41,148 nucleotides of DNA. Source: Alphaproteobacteria bacterium. GTDB taxonomy: Bacteria; Pseudomonadota; Alphaproteobacteria; Rickettsiales; Rickettsiaceae. The stretch covers positions 1 through 41,148 of the forward strand of contig JAHDEH010000003.1 in NCBI GenBank assembly GCA_020628955.1, written 5' to 3'. Position 1 is the stretch's first letter; every line of letters starts with the position of its first letter. Under the pieces are notes generated by a model, which saw nothing but the letters and a program-made list of their open reading frames with translations, did no database searches and had not been told where the DNA came from. This document shows positions 16,827 to 26,191 of this stretch, one piece after another. The translations under genes and the position numbers were made by a program.

Positions 16827-17684
16827 TTACCTTCCCATACGTAAAAATTTAAAGAAATCTGCCTTTGGAGACAAAATAAACTGTGTGTTATCTTTCATTA
16901 AAGTTTTCTTGTAGGCGATTAATGATCGATAAAACTTATAGAATTCAGGATCTTTAGAATATGAATTATTATATAATTTTGCAGACTCCATATCTCCGTG
17001 CCCTTTAATAATCTCGGATTGCATGTAAGCATCAGCTAGGATAATCTTGCTCTCTTTGTCTGCTTTAGACTTGATTTTTGCTGCCTCTTCCTCGCCTTCT
17101 GCTCTTATTTGCTTTGCTTCCTTGTGACGCTCGGTTTGCATTCTTTGATATATTGCATTGCTATTTTCACTAGGCAGGTCAGATTTTAATATTCTCACAT
17201 CAATGATTTTAATACCAAAAGCTTTTGTCTCTGCATGAACCAAGTCTCTGATTTGTAACATCAAATCTGCTCTTTTCTCTGTAAGTAATGTGCTTAAAGG
17301 ATATTGTCCTATAACTGTTCGCATTGCAGATTCTAGGATTTTATTCAAACGTAGAGATGCACCAGAATAACTACGTACCGTTTTAATAAATTTAATAGGG
17401 TCAGTGATTTTATACTTAGCGAAAGCATCAACTATCACTCTTTTTTCATCAGATGCTGTTAATTCTTTTTCTTCAGCACTGACATTTAAAATTCTTTTAT
17501 CAAGATATTGGATATTTTGAATAAAAGGTATTTTCATACTAAGTCCTGGTTTTTCAACAATCCTTACTGCTTCACCAAATTGCAAAACAACTCCCACCTG
17601 GCGTTGATCTACAGTGAAAAAAGCACCGCCTATAATCAATAAAAAAACTAATAAGCCTATTATTATTGCATTTATCTTATTCAT
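16827..17684 (-). CDS. hflC: HflC, band-7 membrane protein
   Basis: Partner of HflK in the inner-membrane complex that surrounds and modulates the FtsH protease. One N-terminal membrane segment (about residues 5-23) is followed by an SPFH/band-7 domain starting at VDQRQVGVVLQFGEAV, then a coiled-coil region with QTERHKEAKQIRAEGEEEAAKI. Length 285 aa is typical. It begins 20 bases after hflK and ends 4 bases before the protease gene. Confidence 0.96.
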   Translation of the reverse strand: MNKINAIIIGLLVFLLIIGGAFFTVDQRQVGVVLQFGEAVRIVEKPGLSMKIPFIQNIQYLDKRILNVSAEEKELTASDEKRVIVDAFAKYKITDPIKFIKTVRSYSGASLRLNKILESAMRTVIGQYPLSTLLTEKRADLMLQIRDLVHAETKAFGIKIIDVRILKSDLPSENSNAIYQRMQTERHKEAKQIRAEGEEEAAKIKSKADKESKIILADAYMQSEIIKGHGDMESAKLYNNSYSKDPEFYKFYRSLIAYKKTLMKDNTQFILSPKADFFKFLRMGR

Positions 17685-17703
17685 AATTTCTATATCTATA
17701 TTT

Positions 17704-18756
17704 TTAATTATTTTTTTGTTTTACATTCATATGAGGTAGCATTCCATCACCACCCATAATTATTTTGTCTGAATTTTGTAATATTTCTTCAGCAGACTCT
17801 AGGTAAAGCCTTTCTCTCATAACATTTTTATTTGCAACATATTGTTTATAAATTGCATCAAATCTAGAAACATCACCTTTTGCTTTTGCAATAACTTCTG
17901 CTTCATACCCTTGCGCTTCTTGAATAATTTTTGCAGCAGCACCTCTGGCTCTTGGCAAAATATCATTTTGGTATGCTTCTGACTCATTAATCACCTTTTC
18001 TTTATCTGCTTTTGCGGTTTGTACATCGCGATAAGCTGCTATAACTTCTTCAGGTGGCTCTGCGCGCAATAATTTGACCTGCTCTATTTCAACGCCTGAA
18101 TCATATTGATTTAAAATTTGCATCATTAATTTTTCCATTTTATCAGCGATCATCTGCTTTTTATTAGATAAAACAGCAGTAATGGGTATATTACCTATTA
18201 CCTCTCTGATTGCACTTTCAGCTGCAGCCTTAACAGTTTCAGTTTGATTTTCAATATTAAATGTATATTTAATCAAGTCATTAATGTGCCACATAACATC
18301 CACATGCAGACTAACAATATTTTCATCGCCAGTAAGCATTATGCTCTCTGGTTTTATGTCTCTTGAGGATACGGCACCTCCTGTGCGCGCTGCACCTGTT
18401 GACCTGTAGCCAATTTCTATTCGTCTTGATTTATCAACCATTTCTACAATGCGCTTTTCAAATGGTGCTGGCAGATGATAATTCAAACCAGGAGTCCCGT
18501 TTCTACTGAATTGACCAAAACGCAGGATCACAGATTGCTCGCCTTCGTTTACTTTGTATATTCCGGAGCTTAACCATAATAATATAAAAGCTGCAACTAT
18601 TATAGCTGCTATTTTGCTATTAAATTCAAATTGAAAATTATCGAAATTAATTTGCTTGTTTTTTTTACGTTTTTTTGTAAAAATATTCTCTTCTGATTCT
18701 TCATCGTCACCCCATGGTGATCTTTTTAAAACCATCTTATTAATGTAATTTATCAT
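17704..18756 (-). CDS. hflK: HflK, band-7 membrane protein
   Basis: FtsH modulator and HflC partner. A short cytoplasmic, charged N-terminus (SPWGDDEESEEN, then KKRKKNK) precedes a single membrane segment near residues 50-68 and a band-7 domain beginning VNEGEQSVILRFGQF. Helical segments with AEPPEEVIAAYRDVQTAKADKE and the ARGAAAKIIQEAQGY stretch are diagnostic. Length 350 aa is normal. First gene of the operon; a promoter lies at 18781-18809. The start used is ATG 18756; a second in-frame ATG seven codons later is possible, and neither has a strong ribosome binding site. Confidence 0.95.
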   Translation of the reverse strand: MINYINKMVLKRSPWGDDEESEENIFTKKRKKNKQINFDNFQFEFNSKIAAIIVAAFILLWLSSGIYKVNEGEQSVILRFGQFSRNGTPGLNYHLPAPFEKRIVEMVDKSRRIEIGYRSTGAARTGGAVSSRDIKPESIMLTGDENIVSLHVDVMWHINDLIKYTFNIENQTETVKAAAESAIREVIGNIPITAVLSNKKQMIADKMEKLMMQILNQYDSGVEIEQVKLLRAEPPEEVIAAYRDVQTAKADKEKVINESEAYQNDILPRARGAAAKIIQEAQGYEAEVIAKAKGDVSRFDAIYKQYVANKNVMRERLYLESAEEILQNSDKIIMGGDGMLPHMNVKQKNN

Positions 18757-18780
18757 TTAATTTTAAATTTTGATTTCATT

Positions 18781-18809
18781 TTTATATACTATACTATAGA
18801 ATAGTTCAA
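18781..18809 (-). promoter_or_regulatory. Promoter of the hflK-hflC-degP-trhO-regulator operon
   Basis: On the minus strand TTGAAC (18809-18804), a 17-base spacer and TATAAA (18786-18781). Transcription would begin about 18 bases before hflK. Confidence 0.6.
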
Positions 18810-18822
18810 AAAATTTGCAAGT

Positions 18823-19836
18823 ATGACTATCACCAAAAAAGAAATTATAAAGAAAATTATTGAAAATGTGTTTTTTTCAAATGAACAATCTGCATATTCC
18901 AGAGCTTCTGATATAATAATTAAAAATAATAATATAGGTTTTTCCCTTGATATTAACGGTATTTCAAAAGAAGAAGCCGAAAATACCAGAGCTATAATAA
19001 TTCAAAAACTAGAAAACACACAAAAGTTTAAAAATATTACAATTATTTTAACTAGCAATAATCAAAATGAAGACCAGGTCAAAAATCAAAATAAAACTAA
19101 AACTTCAAGTCAAAAGATAAAAATAGATGGCGTGAAAAAAATCATATTAATTGCGTCTGGCAAAGGCGGAGTAGGAAAATCTACTATTGCATCTCTTATA
19201 GCTCATAAATTAAAACAACTTGGTAATAAAGTTGGTATATTAGATGCAGATATTTATGGCCCTTCAATACCAACTTTATTTGACCTAAGTGGCAAACCAG
19301 AACTTGATGGCAATAAAATGATTCCTCTTGAAAAATATGGTATAGCTGTAAATTCTATTGGCTTTTTAACAAAGGAATCAGCTTCGATTAGCTGGCGAGG
19401 ACCAATGGTTTCTAAAGCTTTATATCAACTTCTATCTTTAACAAAATGGCAAAATCTTGATTATCTCATTATAGATTCACCGCCTGGAACGGGCGATATT
19501 CATTTAAGCTTATTACAAAATTACTTTATTGATGATGTATTGATGGTTACTACGCCGCAAAAAATTGCTCAAGTTGATGTAGAGCGCGCAATAAATTTAT
19601 ATAAAAAATTCAATATTAACATCAAAGGTATTATAGAAAATATGAGTTTTTATAAAGACCCTAAAACAGGCGTAAAAACTAATATTTTTGGTGGAAATGG
19701 AGGCGATGTAATATCTGATAATTTTAAGATACCTATCATAGCTAGAATACCAATCATCACAGCATTATCTGAAGATTGTGACCTTGGAAATAACATAGAA
19801 AAACATACAAACCTAATTAATAATTTTGATTTTTAA
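18823..19836 (+). CDS. mrp: Mrp/ApbC iron-sulfur carrier P-loop ATPase
   Basis: Cytoplasmic ATPase of the Mrp/NBP35 family, implicated in iron-sulfur cluster delivery. A weak MIP18-like N-terminal domain (about 1-78) is followed by a charged linker and the ATPase domain with the deviant P-loop GKGGVGKST (113-121), then ILDADIYGPSIP and IIDSPPGTGD. The usual C-terminal CxxC of family members is absent: the segment reads IENMSFYKDPKTGVKTNIFG, without cysteines. This cysteine-less form is, as I recall, common in alphaproteobacteria. Divergent from hflK, with 66 bases between them. Confidence 0.93.
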   Translation: MTITKKEIIKKIIENVFFSNEQSAYSRASDIIIKNNNIGFSLDINGISKEEAENTRAIIIQKLENTQKFKNITIILTSNNQNEDQVKNQNKTKTSSQKIKIDGVKKIILIASGKGGVGKSTIASLIAHKLKQLGNKVGILDADIYGPSIPTLFDLSGKPELDGNKMIPLEKYGIAVNSIGFLTKESASISWRGPMVSKALYQLLSLTKWQNLDYLIIDSPPGTGDIHLSLLQNYFIDDVLMVTTPQKIAQVDVERAINLYKKFNINIKGIIENMSFYKDPKTGVKTNIFGGNGGDVISDNFKIPIIARIPIITALSEDCDLGNNIEKHTNLINNFDF

Positions 19837-19908
19837 TGCGGGTGGTGTTATTATAGTTTTTGAAGCTGTTGAAAAAAAAATCTTTATTAAGGTAATAAAA
19901 TTTATTTC

Positions 19909-22386
19909 ATGAAAATTATTTCAAAGTTATTTTCGCTATTAATGTTGTTGTTGATAACAATTATTTTTGTTGTGCTCCTTGCAAATAGCGGCAAACTAAA
20001 CTATCTATCGCAAAAAACTTTTGAGAAATTTTTAGCATCCAAAAATTTAGATGTAACTTTCAAAGAATTTGAACTCAAAAATAAAACAATTACTGCAAAA
20101 AAACTTTTATATAAAAATAATAGCGCAAATATTGAAGTTAAAAACTTTAAACTTAAATTTGATTTGCAATGGAATAATGCACACCCTAAATTATATATAG
20201 ATATTGCAAAAGGCAATGCTGCATTATTTGACAAAAAAGAAAAAAATATAGGGAAAGCAGAATATTATGGAAGCTATAATAAAATTATTGGAGCTCAAAA
20301 ATATAATTGTCTTTTCTTCTTGGATAATTTAAATTTCAAAAATCAAGACCACTTGCAAAATCAACAAGGATCATTTAAATTTAATTTAAAATATAGCAAA
20401 GAGGTGAAGTTTTTAGATCTTAAATTTACACTTGGAAACAATTCTTTGCTGCAAGCCTATAATACATCAGATAATAAAATAAAAATAATTGCTAATAACA
20501 CATCGCTTTTACTATACAAACTACCACATCAAATATTCCCGCAGCAAGGGGTGTTGGTATTTTTAAATGACTTTATTAAAGATGGTGAAATTCAAAATCT
20601 TGATCTTTTAATAGACCCAAATAAACCATCAACAAGCACTGAATTTATGTCAGGTTCAGGTGTGGTTAAAGATTGTGAGCTAGAATATAATTCTGACTTA
20701 CCATCCATCAAAAACATGAATATCAAGATAAAGATTGTGGGGCCTGATTTGAATTTTTATGTTGATGAAGCATATTCTACAGATATTAAACTATATGATG
20801 GACATGTGCATCTTAATTGCAGTGATATGCAAAAAGCAATAGTGAAAATTAACGTTAAAGGCAAAGGGCCAGCATTTGCACTGACTGATTTTATTGCCGC
20901 ACAGCACAAAGAAAAGTTAAAAATAGCTAAACTAGATATTACTAAAATTAAAGGCTTAGCCGATATTAATGTTAAAATTGATATACCACTAGCGCCTGGA
21001 ACTATTACTAATTACGATATTAGTGCTAATATACCTAATACTCGCCTTAATATACTGAGCGGTAATATTATATTAACTAAAGCAGATGTAAATGGTAAAT
21101 ATGACGGTAATCATGTTTATTTACAAGCTGATGGCTTAATCAACGGCTTTAAAAGTGACATCACATTTATTCAAAATTTAACCGATGATGCGGAGTTTAA
21201 TCATAAACTAAACATTAAATCAAAAATTATCAAAACTAAAAATAATAAAAAAATTGCCTTTGTTAATATGCTGAAAGGCAAGGCTGATGTAGATTTTGAA
21301 TATATAAATAAAAATGATATAGGCTATATTGATATTAATTCAGATTTAACCAATTTAGATTTATTTTTTGAAAAATTAGGTATCAGAAAAAAGAAAGGTA
21401 AATTTGCTGAGTTAAATATTAGAGGTGAATTTAAGGATATTGATACAGGAAAATATAAATTTCGTTTAAAAGGAGATGATAAACTAGATATTAAGGGAGG
21501 CGCATATTCAAAGCAAGATAAAACTATTTTCGATATCCAAACATTGCGTAATAAAAAAACTAATCTTAAGGCAAAATTTATAATGAGCTCTAGTTTTTTC
21601 GATGCAAAAATTAATGGCGATATTCTAGATCTTTCAAACAGTAACACGCTAAATTTGCTCGAAAAAGAGCAAGATGCTGGGGCAGTTAATTTATCTATAA
21701 AGGCTAATAAAATTATACTTAAAAAGAATATCTCACTAAACAAGGTTAATTTATCATTAAAGTGTAAAAACTCAAAATGTTACTATGGGCGCGCAATCGC
21801 AAAAATTAATCAAAAGAATTTTGACCTTGCGCTAGTAGATCATAAAGCATACGAAGAATGGGCTATTAGATGTGGTGATGCTGGTGCGCTATTAAAAGGT
21901 CTTGATATATATGATTCTATGAAAGGCGGCTCGCTAACCCTTAATATTACTACTAACAGAAAGGAAATTAGTCCTGGTGATATTTTACCTATACACAATG
22001 GTATGTTTACATTCGAAGATTTCAAATTAACAGATAATTCAGCTGCATTAAAATTTGTTTCCCTAGTGTCGCTGCCAGGGTTATTTAGCGCACTTAGTGG
22101 TAAGAAAAATATATCATTCGATAGCATGAAAGGTAAATTCAATTTCCAATCTGATCTATTATATATTACCAACACAATTGGCAAAGGGCCTTATTTTAAC
22201 TTCTTTATTTCAGGTAATATAAATACCAAGCAGAGATATATTAATTTAAAAGGCCATGTTACTCCAAAATTATATGGAGCATCAACTGTAGCTAAATCCG
22301 TCCCTGTACTTGGAGAGCTATTCAGGGGAGATAAAAAACGTCAAGGCTTAATGTCTAAATCTTTTAAAATCAAAGAAACTTATTAA
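19909..22386 (+). CDS. AsmA-like/DUF3971 membrane-anchored protein (YhdP/TamB-type)
   Basis: The 825-aa protein has one N-terminal membrane anchor (about residues 3-25) and a long, repetitive, beta-rich periplasmic region. The C-terminal 130 residues (LVSLPGLFSALSGKKNISFD, then GPYFNFFISGNINTKQRYINLKGHV and GASTVAKSVPVLGELFRG) match the conserved end of AsmA-like proteins of the YhdP group, which are thought to carry phospholipids between inner and outer membrane. The transport role is family knowledge, not visible here. It starts 72 bases after mrp. Its stop lies 2 bases from the stop of convergent prmA. Confidence 0.82.
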   Translation: MKIISKLFSLLMLLLITIIFVVLLANSGKLNYLSQKTFEKFLASKNLDVTFKEFELKNKTITAKKLLYKNNSANIEVKNFKLKFDLQWNNAHPKLYIDIAKGNAALFDKKEKNIGKAEYYGSYNKIIGAQKYNCLFFLDNLNFKNQDHLQNQQGSFKFNLKYSKEVKFLDLKFTLGNNSLLQAYNTSDNKIKIIANNTSLLLYKLPHQIFPQQGVLVFLNDFIKDGEIQNLDLLIDPNKPSTSTEFMSGSGVVKDCELEYNSDLPSIKNMNIKIKIVGPDLNFYVDEAYSTDIKLYDGHVHLNCSDMQKAIVKINVKGKGPAFALTDFIAAQHKEKLKIAKLDITKIKGLADINVKIDIPLAPGTITNYDISANIPNTRLNILSGNIILTKADVNGKYDGNHVYLQADGLINGFKSDITFIQNLTDDAEFNHKLNIKSKIIKTKNNKKIAFVNMLKGKADVDFEYINKNDIGYIDINSDLTNLDLFFEKLGIRKKKGKFAELNIRGEFKDIDTGKYKFRLKGDDKLDIKGGAYSKQDKTIFDIQTLRNKKTNLKAKFIMSSSFFDAKINGDILDLSNSNTLNLLEKEQDAGAVNLSIKANKIILKKNISLNKVNLSLKCKNSKCYYGRAIAKINQKNFDLALVDHKAYEEWAIRCGDAGALLKGLDIYDSMKGGSLTLNITTNRKEISPGDILPIHNGMFTFEDFKLTDNSAALKFVSLVSLPGLFSALSGKKNISFDSMKGKFNFQSDLLYITNTIGKGPYFNFFISGNINTKQRYINLKGHVTPKLYGASTVAKSVPVLGELFRGDKKRQGLMSKSFKIKETY

Positions 22387-22388
22387 AA

Positions 22389-23297
22389 TTACACTACTGT
22401 AAGAATTAATGCGCACCATTTTTCTTTTTGCATAGTTTTTAAGTGCTTAAATCCTAGCGAAGAATATGCCTTTAGTATTTCAGGAACTTGATAATCCAAA
22501 AAGCCAGATAAAATAATGATAGAATTATGCGCTGTAACTTCTTTTATATCACTAGCCATGCTAATCAACGGATTACATAATATATTAGCCACAATAAGAT
22601 CAAATTGGTTTTGCTGCCTTGGTATATTAAAACCATCTTCTGAGTTTTGAAAAAATGTTATATTACAATTATTAAACTGGCTATTATGGCATGCAATTTC
22701 AACAGATGTTTCGTCTAAATCACACGCCATAATATTTGCACTTGGCCATATTTTTGCAGCAACAAAACTAAGTATGCCGCTACCAGTTCCAATATCAAAT
22801 ACATTTTTTATACTACTATTTTTATAATTATTCATAGCCTCAATACATAAAGACGTAGTTTCATGATCTCCTGTTCCAAATGCCCTTGACGCCTCTATTA
22901 TTATTGGAATTTGAGAATCATTACAATCATTTACAAGCTCCGAAGTGATGTAAAAATCACCCAAAATAATAGGTTGTAATTGAGATTGGTATTCACTCAC
23001 CCAGTCTTTATCTTCTATTTCCTGTATAGTAATAGAAGATTGAAGATTAGCATTATTTTTATCTGCATATATGTTTATATTGTTTTTTAAAGTTTGAAAA
23101 TCTGGCCTGTTGAAATAAAATACCTCTAAACTCCATATATCATCCGGTTTTGGTTCTATTGTTGTAGAATATACTTCATATGTGCATATTCCGGGTATAT
23201 CTTCTGGAAAAAAATTTTCAAAAAGCTCTACAAATTTATATTTTACTTCAAAATATATTTTATATGCAATTTTTTGTTGACTAAATGGGTTGTTCAT
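22389..23297 (-). CDS. prmA: Ribosomal protein L11 methyltransferase PrmA
   Basis: S-adenosylmethionine-dependent trimethylation of ribosomal protein L11. The substrate-binding N-terminal domain covers about residues 1-100. The catalytic domain shows FGTGDHETT (140-148), the SAM-binding DIGTGSG (168-174), ACDLDETSVEIA, and the active-site-like VANILCNPL. At 302 aa it is of normal length. It is convergent with the AsmA-like gene with only 2 bases between the stop codons. Confidence 0.95.
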   Translation of the reverse strand: MNNPFSQQKIAYKIYFEVKYKFVELFENFFPEDIPGICTYEVYSTTIEPKPDDIWSLEVFYFNRPDFQTLKNNINIYADKNNANLQSSITIQEIEDKDWVSEYQSQLQPIILGDFYITSELVNDCNDSQIPIIIEASRAFGTGDHETTSLCIEAMNNYKNSSIKNVFDIGTGSGILSFVAAKIWPSANIMACDLDETSVEIACHNSQFNNCNITFFQNSEDGFNIPRQQNQFDLIVANILCNPLISMASDIKEVTAHNSIIILSGFLDYQVPEILKAYSSLGFKHLKTMQKEKWCALILTVV

Positions 23298-23389
23298 TGT
23301 TTTAATATATAATATTACTGGTAAAGAAAATAACTTTTTATATATTTTATGTCCAGTATTATTTAATATTTTTTTAAAAGGTAAATAAA

Positions 23390-23737
23390 ATGAAGCTCAC
23401 TAAAATATTATTATATGTTGCTTTTATGGTCGCAACATCAAATTTTACAATTGCAAATGAAGAAAAATCTAAAAGCAACGAGTCTAAAACTAAGTTAAAA
23501 GAAGCTTCAGAATTTAGAGAAGTTATAGAAGAATATAAACAGCATTTAGCTAAAGTAGCCCCAGAAGTTAGAGATGAAATTATGGAATACAGAAAAGCTA
23601 TTGCTAAATTAAACAAAAAGAAAAAATTACTATATAAAAAACTATCAGAATCTGCGCAAAATTATTTAAAAAAAGAGCAAAATTTTAAAAAAAAGCTACC
23701 ACTTAAAAAGGATAAGTTGATGTTAAAAACTATGTAA
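23390..23737 (+). CDS. Small exported lysine-rich protein of unknown function
   Basis: A 115-aa product with a clear signal peptide (about residues 1-22, MKLTKILLYVAFMVATSNFTIA). The mature part is short, highly charged and lysine-rich, and is predicted to be helical or coiled-coil (REVIEEYKQHLAKVAPEVRDEIMEYRKAIAKL). No known domain is recognised. The ribosome binding site AAAAGG lies about 8 bases upstream. It stands between prmA and ndk, with its own upstream gap. The extreme lysine content towards the C-terminus could suggest interaction with nucleic acid or a negatively charged surface, but this is speculation. Confidence 0.75.
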   Translation: MKLTKILLYVAFMVATSNFTIANEEKSKSNESKTKLKEASEFREVIEEYKQHLAKVAPEVRDEIMEYRKAIAKLNKKKKLLYKKLSESAQNYLKKEQNFKKKLPLKKDKLMLKTM

Positions 23738-23811
23738 CTTATTTTAAAATAGAATATTTAAATTATTTAAATAAGATATATAATTATACTCGACACTAAG
23801 CACATATTTTA

Positions 23812-23817
23812 TATTAT
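23812..23817 (+). promoter_or_regulatory. Candidate upstream ndk promoter (-10 box)
   Basis: TATTAT (23812-23817) with TCGACA at 23790-23795, spacer 16. Each box matches the consensus at five of six positions. A transcript from here would contain the complete ndk inverted repeat. A second candidate, TTGAAA (23840-23845), 17 bases, TATAAA (23863-23868), would start inside it. Confidence 0.4.
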
Positions 23818-23862
23818 TATCTAAAATATGAAAAAATACTTGAAATTTTTATAAATATTACG

Positions 23863-23905
23863 TATAAATAAACCTCAAATTAATATAATTAAAGGTTTAT
23901 TTATG
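23863..23905 (+). promoter_or_regulatory. Inverted repeat covering the ndk ribosome binding site and start codon
   Basis: Perfect 10-bp arms AAATAAACCT (23866-23875) and AGGTTTATTT (23893-23902), extendable to 13 bp with one U-G pair so that the AUG at 23903-23905 is included. The only Shine-Dalgarno-like bases (AAAGG) lie inside the right arm. In RNA it would hide both initiation signals, as RNA thermometers do. If transcription starts at the downstream promoter, the left arm is not transcribed and the repeat would instead act as DNA. Confidence 0.6.
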
Positions 23906-24325
23906 ACTACAGAGTATACTTTTTCAATCATCAAACCAGATGCAACTGAAAGAAATTTAATAGGATCAATTAATTCTTACCTAGAAAAGGCAGGGCTAAA
24001 AATTGCTGCACAAAAAATGGTACATTTATCTAAAGAACAAGCAGAAGAATTTTATGCAGAACATAAAGAAAGACCTTTCTTCAACAGCCTTGTTTCGTAC
24101 ATGACTTCTGCACCTGTTATCTTACAAATTCTAAAAGGTGAAAACGCAATCTCTAAAAATAGAGAAATAATGGGTGCTACAAATCCAGAAGATGCTAATG
24201 CAGGAACAATTAGAAAAGATTTTGCACAAAGTATAGAAGCAAATAGCATTCACGGTTCTGATAGCGCAGAAAGCGCAAAAAGAGAAATTAATTTCTTTTT
24301 TCAAAAAGAAGAAATTTACGCGTAA
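23903..24325 (+). CDS. ndk: Nucleoside diphosphate kinase
   Basis: Transfers the gamma-phosphate of ATP to nucleoside diphosphates through a phosphohistidine. Nearly the whole 140-aa protein is the NDK fold: [12 protein letters not shown] at the start, [16 protein letters not shown], and the active histidine His117 in [12 protein letters not shown]. Length is standard. It precedes mnmG by 3 bases, so the two may be cotranscribed. Its translation start lies in a strong inverted repeat described separately. Confidence 0.97.
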   Translation: MTTEYTFSIIKPDATERNLIGSINSYLEKAGLKIAAQKMVHLSKEQAEEFYAEHKERPFFNSLVSYMTSAPVILQILKGENAISKNREIMGATNPEDANAGTIRKDFAQSIEANSIHGSDSAESAKREINFFFQKEEIYA

Positions 24326-24328
24326 GCA

Positions 24329-26191
24329 TTGTTTCACGTGAAGACTTTTGATGTAATTATTATAGGCGGAGGCCACGCAGGCAGCGAGGCCGCTGCCGCA
24401 TCTGCTAGAGCGGGGGCAAAAACCTTACTTATAACACCTAAAAAAGAAAATTTAGGTGAATTGTCATGCAATCCTGCAATCGGCGGCGTTGCCAAGGGCA
24501 CTTTAGTTAAAGAAATTGATGCTCTTGATGGCCTTATGGGAAAAATTATAGATAAAGCTGGCATACATTATAAAATGCTTAATGAAAGCAAAGGAGCTGC
24601 TGTTTGGGGACCAAGGGCCCAAGCTGACAGGTCATTATATAAAAAAGCAATGCAAGAAGAGCTGGAGAATTATGACAATTTGTCTATAATATACGATTAC
24701 GTTGAAGATTTAAAAATTGAAAATAATACTGTAAGAGGTATTTATACAAAGAATAATAATTTTATTAAATGTCATTCTGTGGTCTTAACTACAGGAACCT
24801 TTTTAAAAGGAATGATTCATATTGGCAATAAAAAAACACCCGCAGGCAGAGATGGCGAACTTCCTTCAATAGGTTTAGCAAAAACTTTAGAAAGTCTCAA
24901 GTTTAAAATTTCAAGGCTAAAAACAGGAACCCCAGCTAGGTTAGACAAATCCACTATAAATTACAGCGATCTTGAAGAACAAATAGGGGATACAACTCCT
25001 TGCCCCTTTTCTGGTGAAAACAAAAAAATTACTGTTCCGCAAATTAGCTGCCATATAACATACACTAATGAAAATACTCACAAAATTATTTCAGATAATA
25101 TAAATAAATCTGCTGCATATTCTGACCAAATATCAGGCAAAGGGCCAAGGTATTGCCCTTCAATTGAAGATAAAATTATAAAATTTTCAGAAAAAAGCAG
25201 GCATCAGATATTTTTAGAGCCAGAAGGAATTGATAGTAATATAGTATATCCAAATGGCATATCTAGTTCATTACCTGAAGAAGTACAAGAATCTTTTATT
25301 AAAACAATTAAGGGGCTTGAAAACACAAAAATTCTTAAATTTGGCTATGCAATAGAATATGATTTTGTCGATCCTAGAGAATTAAGACACACTTTGGAAA
25401 CAAAAAAAATTAGCAATCTTTTTTTTGCTGGGCAAATTAATGGAACAACTGGATATGAGGAGGCGGGTGCTCAAGGATTAATAGCAGGCGCCAATGCGGC
25501 TTTTAAAGCGCTAGACAAAGCAGAATTAACCCTTAATAGGTCTAGTTCTTATATAGGTGTAATGATTGATGACCTTGTAACTTCAGGAACTACTGAGCCA
25601 TATCGAATGTTTACCTCTAGATGCGAATATAGAATAACAGTACGAGCAGATAATGCAGACATACGCCTTACACCCATTGGTATAAAGGCTGGAATAGTAA
25701 AACAAAAAAGAAACGAAATACATAATATTAAAATACAAAGCTTAAATAAAATAAAAAATCTATTATGTAACACTTATTATACTACTAATGAGCTAAAAAA
25801 ATTAGGTTGTAGAATATCACAAGATGGCAGTAAAAAATCCGTCTTTGAACTTCTGGGCTTACCTAATTTTGGTATAATTGCTGCTGAAAAATTACTACCT
25901 CAAATAAAATTAACGGACTCGTACTTAATACAATATCTTCATACCGAGTCAAAATACTCTTCTTATATAAAAAGACAAAACTCAGATATAAAAATAATCA
26001 AACAAGACGAAGATTTTATGATACCACAAACCGTTGATTATAAAAAAATTAATAGTCTATCTAATGAAGTTATAGAAAAATTATTGTTGCAAAAGCCAAA
26101 AACTCTAGCTATGATTAAAAACATTCCAGGTATCACTCCTGCAGCTATTACGGCAATTGTAATTTATATAAAAAACACTTATGCATCTTAA
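24329..26191 (+). CDS. mnmG: tRNA uridine-5-carboxymethylaminomethyl modification enzyme MnmG
   Basis: FAD-dependent partner of MnmE that modifies U34 of tRNAs. The dinucleotide-binding motif IIIGGGHAG lies near the N-terminus (10-18), followed by the GNPAIGG-like [29 protein letters not shown] and the C-terminal [14 protein letters not shown] blocks; 620 aa is normal. The start is most likely TTG 24329, giving [12 protein letters not shown] at 24338 is the alternative. The initiation region contains a parS-like palindrome, so codons 2-5 double as a ParB site. The end overlaps rsmG by 11 bases. Confidence 0.96.
   Translation: MFHVKTFDVIIIGGGHAGSEAAAASARAGAKTLLITPKKENLGELSCNPAIGGVAKGTLVKEIDALDGLMGKIIDKAGIHYKMLNESKGAAVWGPRAQADRSLYKKAMQEELENYDNLSIIYDYVEDLKIENNTVRGIYTKNNNFIKCHSVVLTTGTFLKGMIHIGNKKTPAGRDGELPSIGLAKTLESLKFKISRLKTGTPARLDKSTINYSDLEEQIGDTTPCPFSGENKKITVPQISCHITYTNENTHKIISDNINKSAAYSDQISGKGPRYCPSIEDKIIKFSEKSRHQIFLEPEGIDSNIVYPNGISSSLPEEVQESFIKTIKGLENTKILKFGYAIEYDFVDPRELRHTLETKKISNLFFAGQINGTTGYEEAGAQGLIAGANAAFKALDKAELTLNRSSSYIGVMIDDLVTSGTTEPYRMFTSRCEYRITVRADNADIRLTPIGIKAGIVKQKRNEIHNIKIQSLNKIKNLLCNTYYTTNELKKLGCRISQDGSKKSVFELLGLPNFGIIAAEKLLPQIKLTDSYLIQYLHTESKYSSYIKRQNSDIKIIKQDEDFMIPQTVDYKKINSLSNEVIEKLLLQKPKTLAMIKNIPGITPAAITAIVIYIKNTYAS
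24330..24345. promoter_or_regulatory. parS: parS site 1 (ParB binding), at the start of mnmG
   Basis: TGTTTCACGTGAAGAC matches the first 13 bases of the widely conserved parS consensus TGTTTCACGTGAAACA; the palindromic core TTCACGTGAA (24333-24342) is perfect. The parB gene lies about 3.2 kb downstream. Confidence 0.85.

Noticed and set aside
18770-18797. Promoter for mrp on the plus strand
   Set aside because: TTGATT with TACTAT at 16 bases is possible, but several offset alternatives are equally poor, so none is called.
23755-23773. AT-only hairpin as terminator after the small exported protein
   Set aside because: TATTTAAA/TTTAAATA is a perfect stem, but it contains no G-C pair and has no T-run, so it would be too weak.
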